Assembly (NCBI RefSeq): GCF_900109045.1
Contig: NZ_FNYL01000005.1
Coordinates: 124,001-188,000, forward strand
From: Dyadobacter sp. SG02
GTDB taxonomy: Bacteria; Bacteroidota; Bacteroidia; Cytophagales; Spirosomataceae
Length of the DNA stretch: 64,000 bases
Direction: 5' to 3'
The position numbers and the translations under genes were made by a program. Of this stretch, positions 1 to 9,136 are shown one piece after another (within the stretch, counting starts at the first letter, position 1; the number at the start of each line of letters is the position of its first letter). Below the pieces are notes generated by a model that worked only from the letters and a program-made list of their open reading frames with translations, did no database searches and was not told where the DNA came from.

Positions 1-816
1 GAGCTACACGGTTTGACCCGTGTACGCGGGTTCACGCAGGACGATGCCCATATTTTCTGCCGCCCCGACCAGGTGAAAGAAGAGTTTATCCGTGTGATCG
101 ATCTCGTATTGTATGTATTCAAATCTCTTGGATTTGACGATTACAGTGCCCAGGTGTCACTTCGCGATCCTAACGATAAAGTGAAGTACATCGGGAAAGA
201 CGAGGATTGGGAAAAGGCGGAGAATGCGATCGTGGAAGCAGCCGCTGAACGTGGTCTTAAAACCGTGACCGAACTCGGAGAAGCCGCATTCTACGGCCCG
301 AAGCTCGACTTCATGGTACGTGACGCATTGGGCCGCAAATGGCAGCTTGGTACGATCCAGGTCGACTACCAGATGCCGAAGCGTTTCGGTCTGGAATACA
401 CCGGTTCCGACAACCAGAAGCATCAACCCGTGATGATCCACCGTGCGCCGTTTGGTTCAATGGAGCGTTTTATCGCGATTCTGATCGAAAACACCGCAGG
501 CCAGTTCCCGTTGTGGCTCTCGCCGGACCAGATCGCCATTCTGCCGATCTCGGAGAAATTCGCTGATTATGCGGAGGATGTGTTCTTCCAGTTGCAGGAT
601 CATGACATTCGCGGGTTTGTAGACCACCGCGATGAAAAGATCGGACGGAAAATCCGGGATGCGGAAGTTACCAAAGTGCCGTTCATGCTCATCGTGGGCG
701 AGAAGGAAGCGGCAGAAGGAAAGCTGTCGGTACGCCGCAAAGGTGAGGGCGATTTAGGAAGTATGACGATCGAGGAGTTCGCCGCATTTTTCAAAAAGGA
801 AGCCGCCATTGCTTGA
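1..816 (+). CDS. thrS: Threonine--tRNA ligase, C-terminal part
   Basis: Charges tRNA-Thr with threonine in the cytoplasm. The window opens inside the class II catalytic core: the frame is open from base 1 and begins at motif 2 ([12 protein letters not shown]), continues to motif 3 ([11 protein letters not shown] near residues 145-155 of the visible part) and ends in the HGTP anticodon-binding domain. About 271 residues are visible, so the TGS, editing and early catalytic parts lie outside the window. An internal ATG-like start is not the real start. It is followed by infC, rpmI and rplT, the classical order in many bacteria, which supports the call. No defect is seen in the visible part. Confidence 0.97.
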   Translation, partial: ELHGLTRVRGFTQDDAHIFCRPDQVKEEFIRVIDLVLYVFKSLGFDDYSAQVSLRDPNDKVKYIGKDEDWEKAENAIVEAAAERGLKTVTELGEAAFYGPKLDFMVRDALGRKWQLGTIQVDYQMPKRFGLEYTGSDNQKHQPVMIHRAPFGSMERFIAILIENTAGQFPLWLSPDQIAILPISEKFADYAEDVFFQLQDHDIRGFVDHRDEKIGRKIRDAEVTKVPFMLIVGEKEAAEGKLSVRRKGEGDLGSMTIEEFAAFFKKEAAIA

Positions 817-857
817 TGTTTTTGTAAGATTTTAGTATTATTCCAGCAATAAGGCAC

Positions 858-865
858 TATTTTTG
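858..865 (+). promoter_or_regulatory. Candidate -7 box (TAnnTTTG) upstream of infC
   Basis: TATTTTTG matches the Bacteroidota primary sigma -7 consensus and lies about 60 bases before the infC ATG, in the thrS-infC gap. No convincing TTG at the expected -33 distance is seen, so this may be a weak internal promoter or chance. Confidence 0.4.
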
Positions 866-926
866 TGGAGCTAGTGTTAATTTTTTCGATTTCCACCAAA
901 AACAAAAAAACACCAATACGAATTAT

Positions 927-1484
927 ATGGCATTAAGACCCCCTAGTGGACGGATGAGGATTCCCGAAGAACCTTACAAAATTAACGAACGAATTACAGC
1001 AAAAGAAGTACGATTGGTCGGCGAAAATATCGAGCCGGGCATCGTCGATATCAATACCGCCCGAGCTTTGGCAAAGGCACAAGGGCTTGACCTAGTGGAG
1101 ATTGCACCAACAGCGGTTCCACCAGTCTGCAAAGTGGTTGACTACTCGAAGTTCAAATACGAGCAGAAAAAGAAACAAAAGGAGATCAAGGCGAAAGCGC
1201 AGAAAGTGGTTATCAAGGAAATCCGTTTCGGCCCGAACACGGACGACCACGACTTCGATTTCAAATTGAAGCATGCGACCAACTTTCTGAAAGAAGGTTC
1301 GAAAGTGAAAGCATACGTGCATTTTGTAGGGCGTACGATCGTCTTCAAAGAACGCGGTGTGAACCTTTTGAAGAAATTTTCCGAAGCATTGTCTGAATAC
1401 GGCAAGCTGGAAATGGAACCTAAGCTGGAAGGAAAACGGATGACGATCATCCTCGCTCCCGCACCTGCAAAAGGCGCTAAATAA
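927..1484 (+). CDS. infC: Translation initiation factor IF-3
   Basis: Binds the 30S subunit, blocks premature 50S joining and checks initiator tRNA and start-codon pairing. The 185-residue protein has the usual two alpha/beta domains: the N domain with YKINERI near the start and the central [16 protein letters not shown] segment, a basic linker ([13 protein letters not shown]), and a C domain with [14 protein letters not shown] and [14 protein letters not shown]. The start chosen is the ATG at 927; unlike E. coli infC it does not use a rare AUU start, so start-codon autoregulation of that kind is not evident. It sits between thrS and rpmI and is probably transcribed partly with thrS and partly from its own promoter. 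Confidence 0.97.
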   Translation: MALRPPSGRMRIPEEPYKINERITAKEVRLVGENIEPGIVDINTARALAKAQGLDLVEIAPTAVPPVCKVVDYSKFKYEQKKKQKEIKAKAQKVVIKEIRFGPNTDDHDFDFKLKHATNFLKEGSKVKAYVHFVGRTIVFKERGVNLLKKFSEALSEYGKLEMEPKLEGKRMTIILAPAPAKGAK

Positions 1485-1512
1485 TACGCTTATTCGCAAA
1501 GCATATCGATAG

Positions 1513-1553
1513 AAAATCGTGTTTTCGGCGTCTTGTCGGGGACACGATTTTTA
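1513..1553 (+). terminator. Hairpin with T-run after infC
   Basis: AAAATCGTGT (1513-1522) pairs perfectly with ACACGATTTT (1542-1551) and is followed by a T-rich stretch. It separates infC from rpmI and precedes a -7-like box, so rpmI-rplT may form its own transcription unit. It could instead be a leader element for L20 feedback, as known in other phyla. Confidence 0.6.
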
Positions 1554-1571
1554 TTTTGTAGAGATTATGGC

Positions 1572-1579
1572 TAATTTTG
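1572..1579 (+). promoter_or_regulatory. Candidate -7 box upstream of rpmI
   Basis: TAATTTTG fits TAnnTTTG exactly and lies 42 bases before the rpmI ATG, directly after the infC hairpin. The -33 element is not clear. Confidence 0.45.
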
Positions 1580-1620
1580 CGGGCTGTTTTATATTTTATC
1601 AACTATTAGTTTTTTGAATC

Positions 1621-1815
1621 ATGCCTAAAATGAAAACCAACTCTGGGGCTAAAAAGCGTTTCGCGCTGACTGGCACCGGAAAAATCAAACGTAAGCACGC
1701 TTTCCACAGCCACATCCTGACCAAAAAATCGAACAAGCGCAAGCGTGGTTTGGTTAAGACTGGTCTGATCGATGTGTCTAACGAGAAGCAAGTATTGGCA
1801 ATGCTTCGGAAATAA
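1621..1815 (+). CDS. rpmI: 50S ribosomal protein L35
   Basis: Small, very basic structural protein of the large ribosomal subunit. The 64 residues are the usual length for L35 and show the family start [14 protein letters not shown], the central [15 protein letters not shown] segment and the C-terminal end near LAMLRK. It lies between infC and rplT in the standard order, about 100 bases before rplT, and is probably co-transcribed with it. Nothing unusual is seen in the gene itself. Confidence 0.98.
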   Translation: MPKMKTNSGAKKRFALTGTGKIKRKHAFHSHILTKKSNKRKRGLVKTGLIDVSNEKQVLAMLRK

Positions 1816-1918
1816 TCCGTAAAAAGCCAATTCAGAAATTAAATTCTGGTTTTTTGTTCAACCCGATAGAAGGCATTAAAGTCTCAGCAGAGCGCCGATT
1901 ATCAAAAACAGTTAAATT

Positions 1919-2263
1919 ATGCCACGTTCAGTAAATCACGTTGCGTCACGTGCAAGACGTAAAAAAGTTTTAAAACTCGCGAAAGGCTATTTCGGCCGTC
2001 GCAAAAATGTATGGACCGTTGCCAAGAACGCCGTTGAGCGCGGTTTGGCTTACGCATACGAAGGCCGTAAACAGAAGAAACGTAATTTCCGCGCATTGTG
2101 GATTCAGCGTATCAACGCAGGAACCCGTCAGCACGGATTGTCTTATTCTGCTTTCATCGGCAAACTTAATGCAAAAGGCATCGAGCTAAACAGGAAAGTG
2201 CTAGCGGATCTCGCGATGAACCATCCTGACGCATTCAAAGCGATCGTTGATCAAGTAAAATAA
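1919..2263 (+). CDS. rplT: 50S ribosomal protein L20
   Basis: Binds 23S rRNA early in 50S assembly and, in several phyla, represses its own operon. The 114-residue protein shows the family landmarks [16 protein letters not shown], the arginine/lysine-rich helix [21 protein letters not shown] and [11 protein letters not shown], at typical length. A strong intrinsic terminator follows within 10 bases of the stop, closing the thrS-infC-rpmI-rplT cluster. Confidence 0.98.
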   Translation: MPRSVNHVASRARRKKVLKLAKGYFGRRKNVWTVAKNAVERGLAYAYEGRKQKKRNFRALWIQRINAGTRQHGLSYSAFIGKLNAKGIELNRKVLADLAMNHPDAFKAIVDQVK

Positions 2264-2269
2264 AACAGC

Positions 2270-2298
2270 ATCCCGCCTCTCCGGCGGGATTTTTTTTG
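2270..2298 (+). terminator. Rho-independent terminator after rplT
   Basis: ATCCCGCC (2270-2277) pairs with GGCGGGAT (2283-2290) around a 5-base loop and is followed by eight T residues. This is a textbook terminator 7 bases after the rplT stop. Confidence 0.92.
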
Positions 2299-2357
2299 CA
2301 TAAAATTTGGATATTGCAGGCGACAATCAACTTATCGTACCTCAAAACCAAATAGAA

Positions 2358-2885
2358 ATGCTCGAACAACTCTTCGACCTCGTACAACAAAATTCTCAAC
2401 AAGCTGTCGTTCAAAATCCCGCTGTGCCCAACGAGCACAACGAGGAAGTGATAAACACATTAACGAGCTCCATCACCGGTGGCTTGCAGGAGCAGGTACA
2501 AAGCGGCAACATTGGCGGGCTGATGAGCCTTTTCGGCGGTGAGAGCGGTACCTCGGCCGCATCGTTGCTCAACAATCCAATCGTCGCATCCATCGCGACC
2601 AATGCAATCGGCGCCATCGTTCAGAAATTCGGGTTGAACAGCCAGGTGGCCGGAAGCATTGTAAACTCGGTGTTACCGGGAGTACTTGGCGCGGTAATCG
2701 GTCAGTTGAACGGCGGAGGCGGTGCTGGCGGTGCAGGTAATGGAGCTGGTGGCTTCGATCTCGGATCACTCATTCAAATGGGCGGTGGCCTGTTCGGCGG
2801 TGGTAACGAGCAACAAGGCGGCAAACCGGCTTCCGGTGGTATCGACCTTGGCGGAATGCTGGGCGGCCTCTTTGGCGGAAAGTAA
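2358..2885 (+). CDS. DUF937-like glycine-rich protein
   Basis: Function unknown. The start was moved to the ATG at 2358, where the protein begins MLEQLFDLVQQNSQQ, the usual opening of DUF937-like proteins of this phylum. An upstream TTG at 2307 would add 17 unconvincing residues just after the terminator. The resulting 175 residues contain an amphipathic helical region (about 1-110), including a segment (VINTLTSSITGGLQEQV) and alternating small hydrophobic residues. A Gly/Gln-rich C-terminal third follows, with FGGGN and LGGLFGG repeats. There is no signal peptide and no classical membrane segment. It stands alone between two terminators. The family name is by resemblance. Confidence 0.7.
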   Translation: MLEQLFDLVQQNSQQAVVQNPAVPNEHNEEVINTLTSSITGGLQEQVQSGNIGGLMSLFGGESGTSAASLLNNPIVASIATNAIGAIVQKFGLNSQVAGSIVNSVLPGVLGAVIGQLNGGGGAGGAGNGAGGFDLGSLIQMGGGLFGGGNEQQGGKPASGGIDLGGMLGGLFGGK

Positions 2886-2912
2886 TTGCAAAGAATAACA
2901 GCAGATTAAAGT

Positions 2913-2973
2913 AAGGGCTTTGAAACGATAGTACATTTGCACAAAATGATGTACTATCGTAAAAGCCCTTTTT
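2913..2973 (+). terminator. Long hairpin terminator
   Basis: AAGGGCTTT...ACGATAGTACAT (2913-2936) pairs with ATGTACTATCGT...AAAGCCCTT (2949-2970), with a small interior bulge, and is followed by TTTCC and TTTTT. It lies between the DUF937-like gene and the phospholipase gene. Confidence 0.8.
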
Positions 2974-2996
2974 CCTTTTAATAACTCACCTTACCC

Positions 2997-5543
2997 ATGG
3001 ACTCAAGAAGAGAATTTATCCGGAAAGCCACCATGCTCACAGGAGCGGCCGGATTGTTCAGCACCCTACCCGCTTCCATTCAGAAAGCACTGGCCATCAA
3101 TCCGCCCAAGGGCACGACCTGGAAAGATGCCGAGCATGTGGTCATACTCATGCAGGAAAACCGCTCGTTCGATCATTCCTACGGAACGCTCCGTGGTGTG
3201 CGCGGTTTCAACGATCCGCGGGCCATCACCCTGCCGAACAATAACCTCGTCTGGCTGCAAACCAACGCATTCGGCGAAACCTACGCGCCATTCCGGTTGA
3301 ATATCAAGGAATCCAAAGCGACCTGGATGGGCTCTCTTCCGCATTCGTGGCCCAACCAGGTGGACGCACGCAACGACGGGAAGTACGATAAGTGGCTCAT
3401 TGCCAAGCAGCCAGGCAACAAGGATTACGCCAAAATGCCTTTAACCCAAGGCTTTTACAACCGCGAGGATATTCCTTTCTATTATGCAATGGCGGATGCG
3501 TTCACGGTTTGCGATCAGAATTTTTGCTCCTCGCTCACCGGCACGACGCCTAACCGGCTTTACCTATGGACGGGCAACGTCCGTGAAAACACCGATCCCA
3601 ACAAGCATTACGCAAACATTCGCAATGAGAACGTGACCGACGACCGCGAGGCGTCCTGGACGACATTCCCGGAACGTTTGGAGGACAACGGCATTTCGTG
3701 GCGGATTTACCAGAATGAGCTGAGTATCAATACAGGTTTCACTGGTGAGGAAGATGCATGGCTTGCCAATTTCACCGACAACCCGATTGAATGGTTCACC
3801 CAGTACAATATTCGTTATCACACGGGATATCAGCGTTATTTAAAGGAACGTCAGCAAATGCTGCCCGGCGAGATCGAGGCGGCGCAGGCGAAGTTGAAAG
3901 ACCTTTCGGGCAAGGAAGCCGCTGATCTTGAAAAAGTATTAAAAGAGAAACGTGCTTTGCTGAAACTGGCAAATGAAGAACTGATCCGTTGGAGCCCTGA
4001 AAAGTTTGAACAATTGTCCCAACGCCAGAAGAATATTCACAACAAGGCATTCACCGTCAACAAGAATGATCCGGACTATCGGAAGATCACCACGGTAAAA
4101 TACCACGACGGCGATATCGAACACGAGGCCAAGGCGCCGATGGGCGACACGCTTCATCAATTCCGTTCCGATGTAAAAACCGGCGCATTACCGACCGTAT
4201 CCTGGCTGGTTGCGCCTGAAAACTTCTCCGACCACCCGGGCGCGCCGTGGTATGGTGCGTGGTATGTTTCGGAGGTAATCGATATACTGACAGCGGACCC
4301 CGAGGTTTGGAAAAAGACGATTTTCATTCTCTGTTACGATGAAAACGACGGCTATTTCGATCACGTGCCGCCATATGTGGTGCCGAACCCTTACAAGGAA
4401 GACACCGGCGCCGTTTCCGCGGGCATCGATTGCAAGACGGAATTCGTGACGTTGGAGCAGGATATGCAAAAGAAAAAGAAAGAGGAATGCCGCGAAAGCC
4501 CGATCGGCCTGGGTTACCGGGTGCCGCTGATCGTAGCTTCACCATGGAACCGGGGCGGTAATGTATGTTCGGAGGTATTTGACCATACTTCCATTTTACA
4601 GTTCCTTGAAAAATTTGTGAGCCTGAAATCGGGCAAACAGGTGAAGGAAACGAATATCACCGAATGGCGGCGGACCATTTGCGGCGACCTTACCTCGACC
4701 TTCACGCCTTACGACGGCCAGGAAATCAAGCTGCCTACCTTCCTGGAAAGGGAAGAATTCATGGAAAGCATTTTCAACGCGAAGTTTAAAAAACTTCCGA
4801 ATGGTTATAAGGCATTATCCAAAGGCGAGATCGAAGAGGTGAACAGTAACCCGCTTACCTCCCCTATTTTGCCTAACCAGGAAAAAGGAACTCGCCCTGC
4901 ATGTGCCATCCCGTATGAATTATATGCTGACGGCGCGTTTAACTCTGCCAAAAATGCATTTGAAATTAAGCTGGAAGCCAGAAATGGCATATTTCACGAC
5001 AAATCTGCCGGTTCGCCATTTATCGTGTATGCCCCGGGAAAATACAAAAACGAAAATGTGAAAGTCTGGAATTATGCGGTGAAAGCAGGAGATGCGTTAA
5101 CCGGCTCCTTCCAACTCGCCGATTTCGAAAATCAGCATTATCATTTAAAGGTGTACGGCCCGAATGGCTTCTTGCGCGAATACAATGGCAACAAAGAGAC
5201 CGGCCTTTTGAAAGTAGAATGTGCCTACCAGCTCGACCGCAGCAAAAAACCGACTGGTCATATAGAATTGAGAATCAGCAACCTGCATCCCAGCCAAAAA
5301 GCAGTTTTGAAGATCACCGACAATGCTTATGGTGCTGCTGTTCAAAGCATTACACTTGAAAAAGCCCCTGCCGGTTCTAAATCGAACAAGACTATCGTGC
5401 TTAACCTCGCGAAAAGCTTCAATTGGTACGATTTCACGGTCGCGATCGAGGGCTCTGAAAATGCATTCTCCCGGTTTGCGGGCCACGTCGAAACCGGCGC
5501 TGCGAGCCAGAGCGACCCTTACATGGGCCAGATGATGAGCTGA
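2997..5543 (+). CDS. Phosphocholine-specific phospholipase C, Tat-exported
   Basis: Predicted to hydrolyse phosphatidylcholine-type lipids outside the cytoplasm, releasing phosphocholine. The 848-residue protein starts with a Tat-like signal (SRREFIRKAT plus a hydrophobic stretch to about residue 33). A phosphoesterase domain follows, in the same family as acid phosphatase AcpA, with the metal-site motif VVILMQENRSFDH at residues 48-60, then ENFSDHP and CYDENDGYFDHVPP further on. The C-terminal region (about 640-840) looks like the two beta-sandwich repeats typical of bacterial PC-PLC. Length fits that family. It is monocistronic, with terminators on both sides. A role in phosphate or choline scavenging is inference. 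Confidence 0.88.
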   Translation: MDSRREFIRKATMLTGAAGLFSTLPASIQKALAINPPKGTTWKDAEHVVILMQENRSFDHSYGTLRGVRGFNDPRAITLPNNNLVWLQTNAFGETYAPFRLNIKESKATWMGSLPHSWPNQVDARNDGKYDKWLIAKQPGNKDYAKMPLTQGFYNREDIPFYYAMADAFTVCDQNFCSSLTGTTPNRLYLWTGNVRENTDPNKHYANIRNENVTDDREASWTTFPERLEDNGISWRIYQNELSINTGFTGEEDAWLANFTDNPIEWFTQYNIRYHTGYQRYLKERQQMLPGEIEAAQAKLKDLSGKEAADLEKVLKEKRALLKLANEELIRWSPEKFEQLSQRQKNIHNKAFTVNKNDPDYRKITTVKYHDGDIEHEAKAPMGDTLHQFRSDVKTGALPTVSWLVAPENFSDHPGAPWYGAWYVSEVIDILTADPEVWKKTIFILCYDENDGYFDHVPPYVVPNPYKEDTGAVSAGIDCKTEFVTLEQDMQKKKKEECRESPIGLGYRVPLIVASPWNRGGNVCSEVFDHTSILQFLEKFVSLKSGKQVKETNITEWRRTICGDLTSTFTPYDGQEIKLPTFLEREEFMESIFNAKFKKLPNGYKALSKGEIEEVNSNPLTSPILPNQEKGTRPACAIPYELYADGAFNSAKNAFEIKLEARNGIFHDKSAGSPFIVYAPGKYKNENVKVWNYAVKAGDALTGSFQLADFENQHYHLKVYGPNGFLREYNGNKETGLLKVECAYQLDRSKKPTGHIELRISNLHPSQKAVLKITDNAYGAAVQSITLEKAPAGSKSNKTIVLNLAKSFNWYDFTVAIEGSENAFSRFAGHVETGAASQSDPYMGQMMS

Positions 5544-5554
5544 TACCTGCTCCC

Positions 5555-5590
5555 AGTGTCAGGCCGATATTTGGCCTGACACTTTGTCAT
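5555..5590 (+). terminator. Terminator after phospholipase C
   Basis: AGTGTCAGGCC (5555-5565) pairs perfectly with GGCCTGACACT (5573-5583) around a 7-base loop. The T tract after it is short, so strength is uncertain. Confidence 0.75.
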
Positions 5591-5706
5591 TCCTGTTTTA
5601 TAGGAAAGTTGCTGGTACGGGGTTTTTAATAGAACTCCCAGTGACCGGCCGAAAAGACCGGTCCGAAGTCCAGAATCAAATCATACTTAACTTATAAAAT
5701 AGAAAA

Positions 5707-7617
5707 ATGGGAAAAATTATTGGCATAGACTTAGGAACAACGAACTCCTGCGTGGCTGTCATGGAGGGTAACGAGCCGGTTGTAATAGCCAACAGCGAAG
5801 GTGCCCGCACTACCCCTTCCGTAGTTGCTTTCATGGATAATGGTGAACGCAAAATCGGAGCACCGGCCAAACGTCAGGCGATTACGAATCCCAAGCATAC
5901 TATTAGCTCCATCAAACGTTTCATGGGTAAAAAATACGATGACACAACGTCTGAAATGAAGACCGTTGCGTACAGCGTAGAAAAAGGCCCCAACAATACC
6001 CCGCGCATTCCTATCGGTGACCGCCTTTACACACCACAGGAAGTTTCTGCATTCATTCTTCAAAAAATGAGACAAACTGCGGAAGACTATCTGGGTCAGG
6101 AAGTTACCGAAGCGGTGATCACCGTTCCTGCCTATTTTAACGATGCGGAACGTCAGGCTACCAAAGAAGCTGGGCAGATTGCCGGTCTGGATGTAAAACG
6201 GATCATCAACGAACCTACTGCTGCCGCCCTGGCTTACGGCCTCGACAAACAGCACAAGGATATGAAAATTGCCGTGTTCGACTTGGGTGGTGGTACTTTC
6301 GACGTATCCATCCTTGAACTGGGCGACGGTGTATTCGAAGTAAAATCTACCGACGGTGATACCCACCTGGGTGGTGACGACTTCGACCAGGTGATTATCA
6401 ACTGGTTGGCCGACGAATTCGTGAAAGACGAAGGCGTAGACCTGAGAAAAGATCCTATGGCATTGCAGCGTTTGAAAGAAGCTGCCGAAAAAGCGAAAGT
6501 TGAATTGTCGAGCTCCGCTCAGACTGAAATCAACCTGCCATATATCTTCCCGGTGGACGGTATTCCAAAACACCTGGTTCGCACTTTGACCCGTGCGAAA
6601 TTCGAGCAACTCGCTGATTCTCTGTTCCAACGTATGATGGAGCCTTGCAAGAGAGCGATGAAAAACGCGAACTATTCGAACAGCGACATCGATGAAGTGA
6701 TCCTCGTAGGTGGCTCGACGCGTATCCCTCGCGTACAGGAAGAAGTTGAGAAATTCTTTGGTAAAAAACCTTCGAAAAACGTTAACCCTGACGAAGCTGT
6801 GGCCGTAGGTGCTGCAATCCAGGGTGGTGTACTCACCGGCGAAGTGAAAGACGTACTTCTTTTGGACGTTATTCCTTTGTCTCTCGGTATCGAAACATTG
6901 GGTGGTGTGTTCACCAAGCTGATCGAAGCGAACACTACTATTCCTTCGAAGAAAACTGAAACATTCTCGACTGCTGCTGATAATCAACCTTCTGTGGAAA
7001 TCCACGTGTTGCAAGGCGAGCGTCCGCAGGCCTCGAACAACCGTACACTCGGTCGTTTCCACCTGGCAGACATCCCACCGGCACAACGCGGAGTACCTCA
7101 GATCGAAGTGACATTCGACGTGGATGCGAACGGTATCCTGCACGTTTCCGCGAAAGACAAAGGAACCGGCAAAGAGCAGAAGATCCGTATCGAAGCTTCC
7201 AGCGGTTTGACCGACGAGGAAATCACCAGAATGCGTGAAGAAGCGAAAGCTAACGAAGCTGCTGACAAAGCGGAACGTGAGAAAATCGAAAAAATCAACG
7301 GAGCTGACAGCCTGATCTTCTCGACTGAAAAACAGTTGAAAGAATATGGTGACAAACTTTCTGACAGCAACAAATCGAGCATCGAAGCTGCATTGGCAGA
7401 ACTGAAAACGGCTCACCAGTCTCAGGATATTACAGCTATCGACGCTGCATCGGAGAAACTGAATGCCGCATGGCAGGCTTCCGCTCAGGAAATGTATGCG
7501 CAAGGTGGCGAAGGTCAACCAGGTGCAGGTGACCCAACCGGAAATCCTGGTGCGGGCGCTGGCAACAACGGTTCGACTGACGATGTGACGGACGTCAATT
7601 TCGAAGAAGTGAAATAA
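5707..7617 (+). CDS. dnaK: Chaperone protein DnaK (Hsp70)
   Basis: ATP-driven chaperone that binds exposed hydrophobic peptides in the cytoplasm. The 636-residue protein shows the Hsp70 signatures in order: [14 protein letters not shown] near the N-terminus, [14 protein letters not shown] near residue 197, [14 protein letters not shown] near 336, then the substrate-binding beta domain and helical lid. The tail is a Gly/Asn/Ala-rich linker ending in NFEEVK. grpE and dnaJ are not adjacent. No CIRCE element was found upstream; a small GACCGG hairpin precedes the gene. A strong terminator follows. Codon use is biased, typical for a highly expressed gene, and gives a long false ORF on the other strand. 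Confidence 0.98.
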   Translation: MGKIIGIDLGTTNSCVAVMEGNEPVVIANSEGARTTPSVVAFMDNGERKIGAPAKRQAITNPKHTISSIKRFMGKKYDDTTSEMKTVAYSVEKGPNNTPRIPIGDRLYTPQEVSAFILQKMRQTAEDYLGQEVTEAVITVPAYFNDAERQATKEAGQIAGLDVKRIINEPTAAALAYGLDKQHKDMKIAVFDLGGGTFDVSILELGDGVFEVKSTDGDTHLGGDDFDQVIINWLADEFVKDEGVDLRKDPMALQRLKEAAEKAKVELSSSAQTEINLPYIFPVDGIPKHLVRTLTRAKFEQLADSLFQRMMEPCKRAMKNANYSNSDIDEVILVGGSTRIPRVQEEVEKFFGKKPSKNVNPDEAVAVGAAIQGGVLTGEVKDVLLLDVIPLSLGIETLGGVFTKLIEANTTIPSKKTETFSTAADNQPSVEIHVLQGERPQASNNRTLGRFHLADIPPAQRGVPQIEVTFDVDANGILHVSAKDKGTGKEQKIRIEASSGLTDEEITRMREEAKANEAADKAEREKIEKINGADSLIFSTEKQLKEYGDKLSDSNKSSIEAALAELKTAHQSQDITAIDAASEKLNAAWQASAQEMYAQGGEGQPGAGDPTGNPGAGAGNNGSTDDVTDVNFEEVK

Positions 7618-7629
7618 GAATGAGATTAG

Positions 7630-7668
7630 AAAAAATCCCCGTCCGTTAAACAGATGGGGATTTTTTTT
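7630..7668 (+). terminator. Terminator after dnaK
   Basis: An A-run and ATCCCC (to 7640) pair with GGGGAT and a T-run (7656-7668), 13 bases after the dnaK stop. Confidence 0.88.
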
Positions 7669-7714
7669 ACACGCAGTGTTACATTTTGGGGTGACATAGC
7701 GTATATAAAAATAG

Positions 7715-7750
7715 AAAATCAGCCGTTAAATCACTGGCACTGATTTTTTC
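7715..7750 (+). terminator. Second hairpin with T-run, possible attenuator
   Basis: AAAATCAG (7715-7722) pairs with CTGATTTT (7740-7747), followed by more T. It lies between the dnaK terminator and the next gene, so it may be an attenuator in that gene's leader rather than a second dnaK terminator. Confidence 0.5.
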
Positions 7751-7804
7751 AAATCAAAACAAATCTTCATCAATCTAATCAAACCACTCAAAAATTTATC
7801 TCCT

Positions 7805-8020
7805 ATGGACGCAAGAATCGCATTACCAGAATTAATGTACTTATCTCCCACTACCCGCGAAAAAGCGGTGGCCGTCGCTCAGGAACTTTTAAGATCAACA
7901 AACATTTCCCCACGTGAGGCGGTTTCCAAGGCAATTCTGATTGCGAAAAATTGGGCGGTCAAAAATATCAACCGCCGCGTTTGGAAAAAATTAAAAGCTG
8001 TTGAAAAAGAAATGATATGA
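7805..8020 (+). CDS. Small basic hypothetical protein
   Basis: I do not recognise a characterised family. The 71 residues are mostly helical by composition, with a hydrophobic N-terminal segment (ARIALPELMYLSP) and a basic C-terminal half (NWAVKNINRRVWKKLKAVEKE). There are no cysteines and no signal peptide. Its stop overlaps the start of the next gene by 4 bases (ATGA), a normal sign of translational coupling, so it is probably a real gene co-expressed with the dehydrogenase. A small nucleic-acid-binding or accessory role is only speculation. Confidence 0.65.
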   Translation: MDARIALPELMYLSPTTREKAVAVAQELLRSTNISPREAVSKAILIAKNWAVKNINRRVWKKLKAVEKEMI

Positions 8021-8835
8021 TCGAACTGAAATTCAAAGGTCAGGTCGTCATCGTTACGGGATCCAGTTCCGGGATCGGTAAAGCGTGTGCATTGCATTTC
8101 GGTAACAACGGCGCGCATGTGGTTGTGAATTATAGTTCCAATGCAGCCGCCGGCCAGGAAGTAGTCGACGAAATCAAGGCCAATGGCGGAAGCGCCATTC
8201 TGGTCAAAGCCGACGTGAGTAAGGAGGATGAAGTGAAGGCACTTTTTGCCGAAACGGTCAACCAGTTCGGACGTGTCGATGTACTTGTCAGCAATGCGGG
8301 TTTGCAAAAAGATTCGTCGTTTCTGGAAATGACGTTGGAGCAGTGGCAAAAGGTAATCGACGTCAACCTGACGGGACAGTTCCTCGCCTGTCGTGAAGCA
8401 GCGAGGCAGTTTATCGCTCAGCAACAGTCAGTTAACGAGCCGAATCACAGCGAACTGGCGATCGGCAAAATCATACTGATGAGTTCCGTGCATGATGTGA
8501 TTCCCTGGGCGGGGCATGTCAACTACGCTGCCTCGAAAGGCGGGATCATGATGTTCATGAAATCCATATCGCAGGAGCTTGCGCCACACAAAATCCGCGT
8601 AAACTCGGTAAGCCCCGGCGCAATCAAAACGCCCATCAATAAGGAAGTATGGTCGGACCCGCAGAAATACCAGGACCTGCTGCACCTGATTCCGTACAAA
8701 AGAATTGGAACTGCGCAAGATGTTGCGAAGGCGGTCGCCTGGCTCGCATCGGATGATTCCGATTATGTAAATGGTGAGACATTATATATCGATGGCGGCA
8801 TGACGCTGTACCCCGAGTTTGCCGACAATGGATAG
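8017..8835 (+). CDS. SDR-family dehydrogenase, glucose 1-dehydrogenase-like
   Basis: Predicted NAD(P)-dependent oxidoreductase of the classical short-chain family acting on a sugar or alcohol. The 272-residue protein has the cofactor motif TGSSSGIG at 14-21, NAG at 93-95, the catalytic serine near 157, YAASK (Y170, K174) and the C-terminal YVNGETLYIDGG segment. The sequence most resembles proteins labelled glucose 1-dehydrogenase, but the substrate cannot be read from it. It is translationally coupled to the small gene before it. Its stop codon lies inside the first unit of a 10-bp repeat array. Confidence 0.88.
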   Translation: MIELKFKGQVVIVTGSSSGIGKACALHFGNNGAHVVVNYSSNAAAGQEVVDEIKANGGSAILVKADVSKEDEVKALFAETVNQFGRVDVLVSNAGLQKDSSFLEMTLEQWQKVIDVNLTGQFLACREAARQFIAQQQSVNEPNHSELAIGKIILMSSVHDVIPWAGHVNYAASKGGIMMFMKSISQELAPHKIRVNSVSPGAIKTPINKEVWSDPQKYQDLLHLIPYKRIGTAQDVAKAVAWLASDDSDYVNGETLYIDGGMTLYPEFADNG

Positions 8836-9136
8836 TCAAGTGTAGTCAGGATTTGTCATTATTGGTCAAGTGTGGTCAGGGATAGTCAAGTGTAGTCAGG
8901 ATTTGTCATTTTTGGTCAAGTGCGGTCAGGGATTGTCATTAGGCCAATAAAAAACGTCAGGCGGTTATGCCTGACGTTTTTTTGTAAGCTGGCTATTGAA
9001 TAATCGGTAACCATTCCATCAATCAACCAACCATTCCTGACCAAACTTGACCACACCTGACTACGCTTGACAACACCTGACCAAACTTGACCACACCTGA
9101 CAACACCTGACCAAACTTGACCACACCTGACCATCA
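8831..9136. repeat. Inverted array of 10-bp repeats between convergent genes
   Basis: Left arm 8831-8940 reads as eleven consecutive 10-base units sharing a GTCA core (for example TGTAGTCAGG, TGTGGTCAGG, ATTTGTCATT), with a 50-base higher-order repeat present twice (8831-8880, 8881-8930). Right arm 9031-9130 holds ten 10-base units with the complementary TGAC core (CCAAACTTGA, CCACACCTGA, CAACACCTGA). The arms are inverted relative to each other and flank a perfect bidirectional terminator. The arrays run from the stop codon of the dehydrogenase to the stop codon of the next gene. They do not have the spacing of a CRISPR. Confidence 0.9.
8949..8982. terminator. Bidirectional terminator between convergent genes
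   Basis: AAAAAACGTCAGGC (8949-8962) pairs perfectly with GCCTGACGTTTTTT (8969-8982) around a 6-base loop. The A-run and T-run make it work on both strands, serving the dehydrogenase and the convergent hydrolase gene. It sits near the middle of the inverted 10-bp array. Confidence 0.9.

Noticed and set aside
2307..2357. TTG start extending the DUF937-like protein upstream
   Set aside because: The ATG at 2358 matches the usual family N-terminus; the extension starts just after the rplT terminator.
5584..5706. CIRCE heat-shock operator before dnaK
   Set aside because: Only a short GACCGG hairpin is present; no TTAGCACTC inverted repeat.
5731..7518. 595-codon open frame on the minus strand inside dnaK
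   Set aside because: Antisense shadow of dnaK. Long antisense frames are a known effect of its biased codon use; the translation is Phe/Val/Arg-rich with no domain.
8831..9136. Possible CRISPR array
   Set aside because: Units are 10 bases with no spacers and are inverted between arms; no cas genes nearby.
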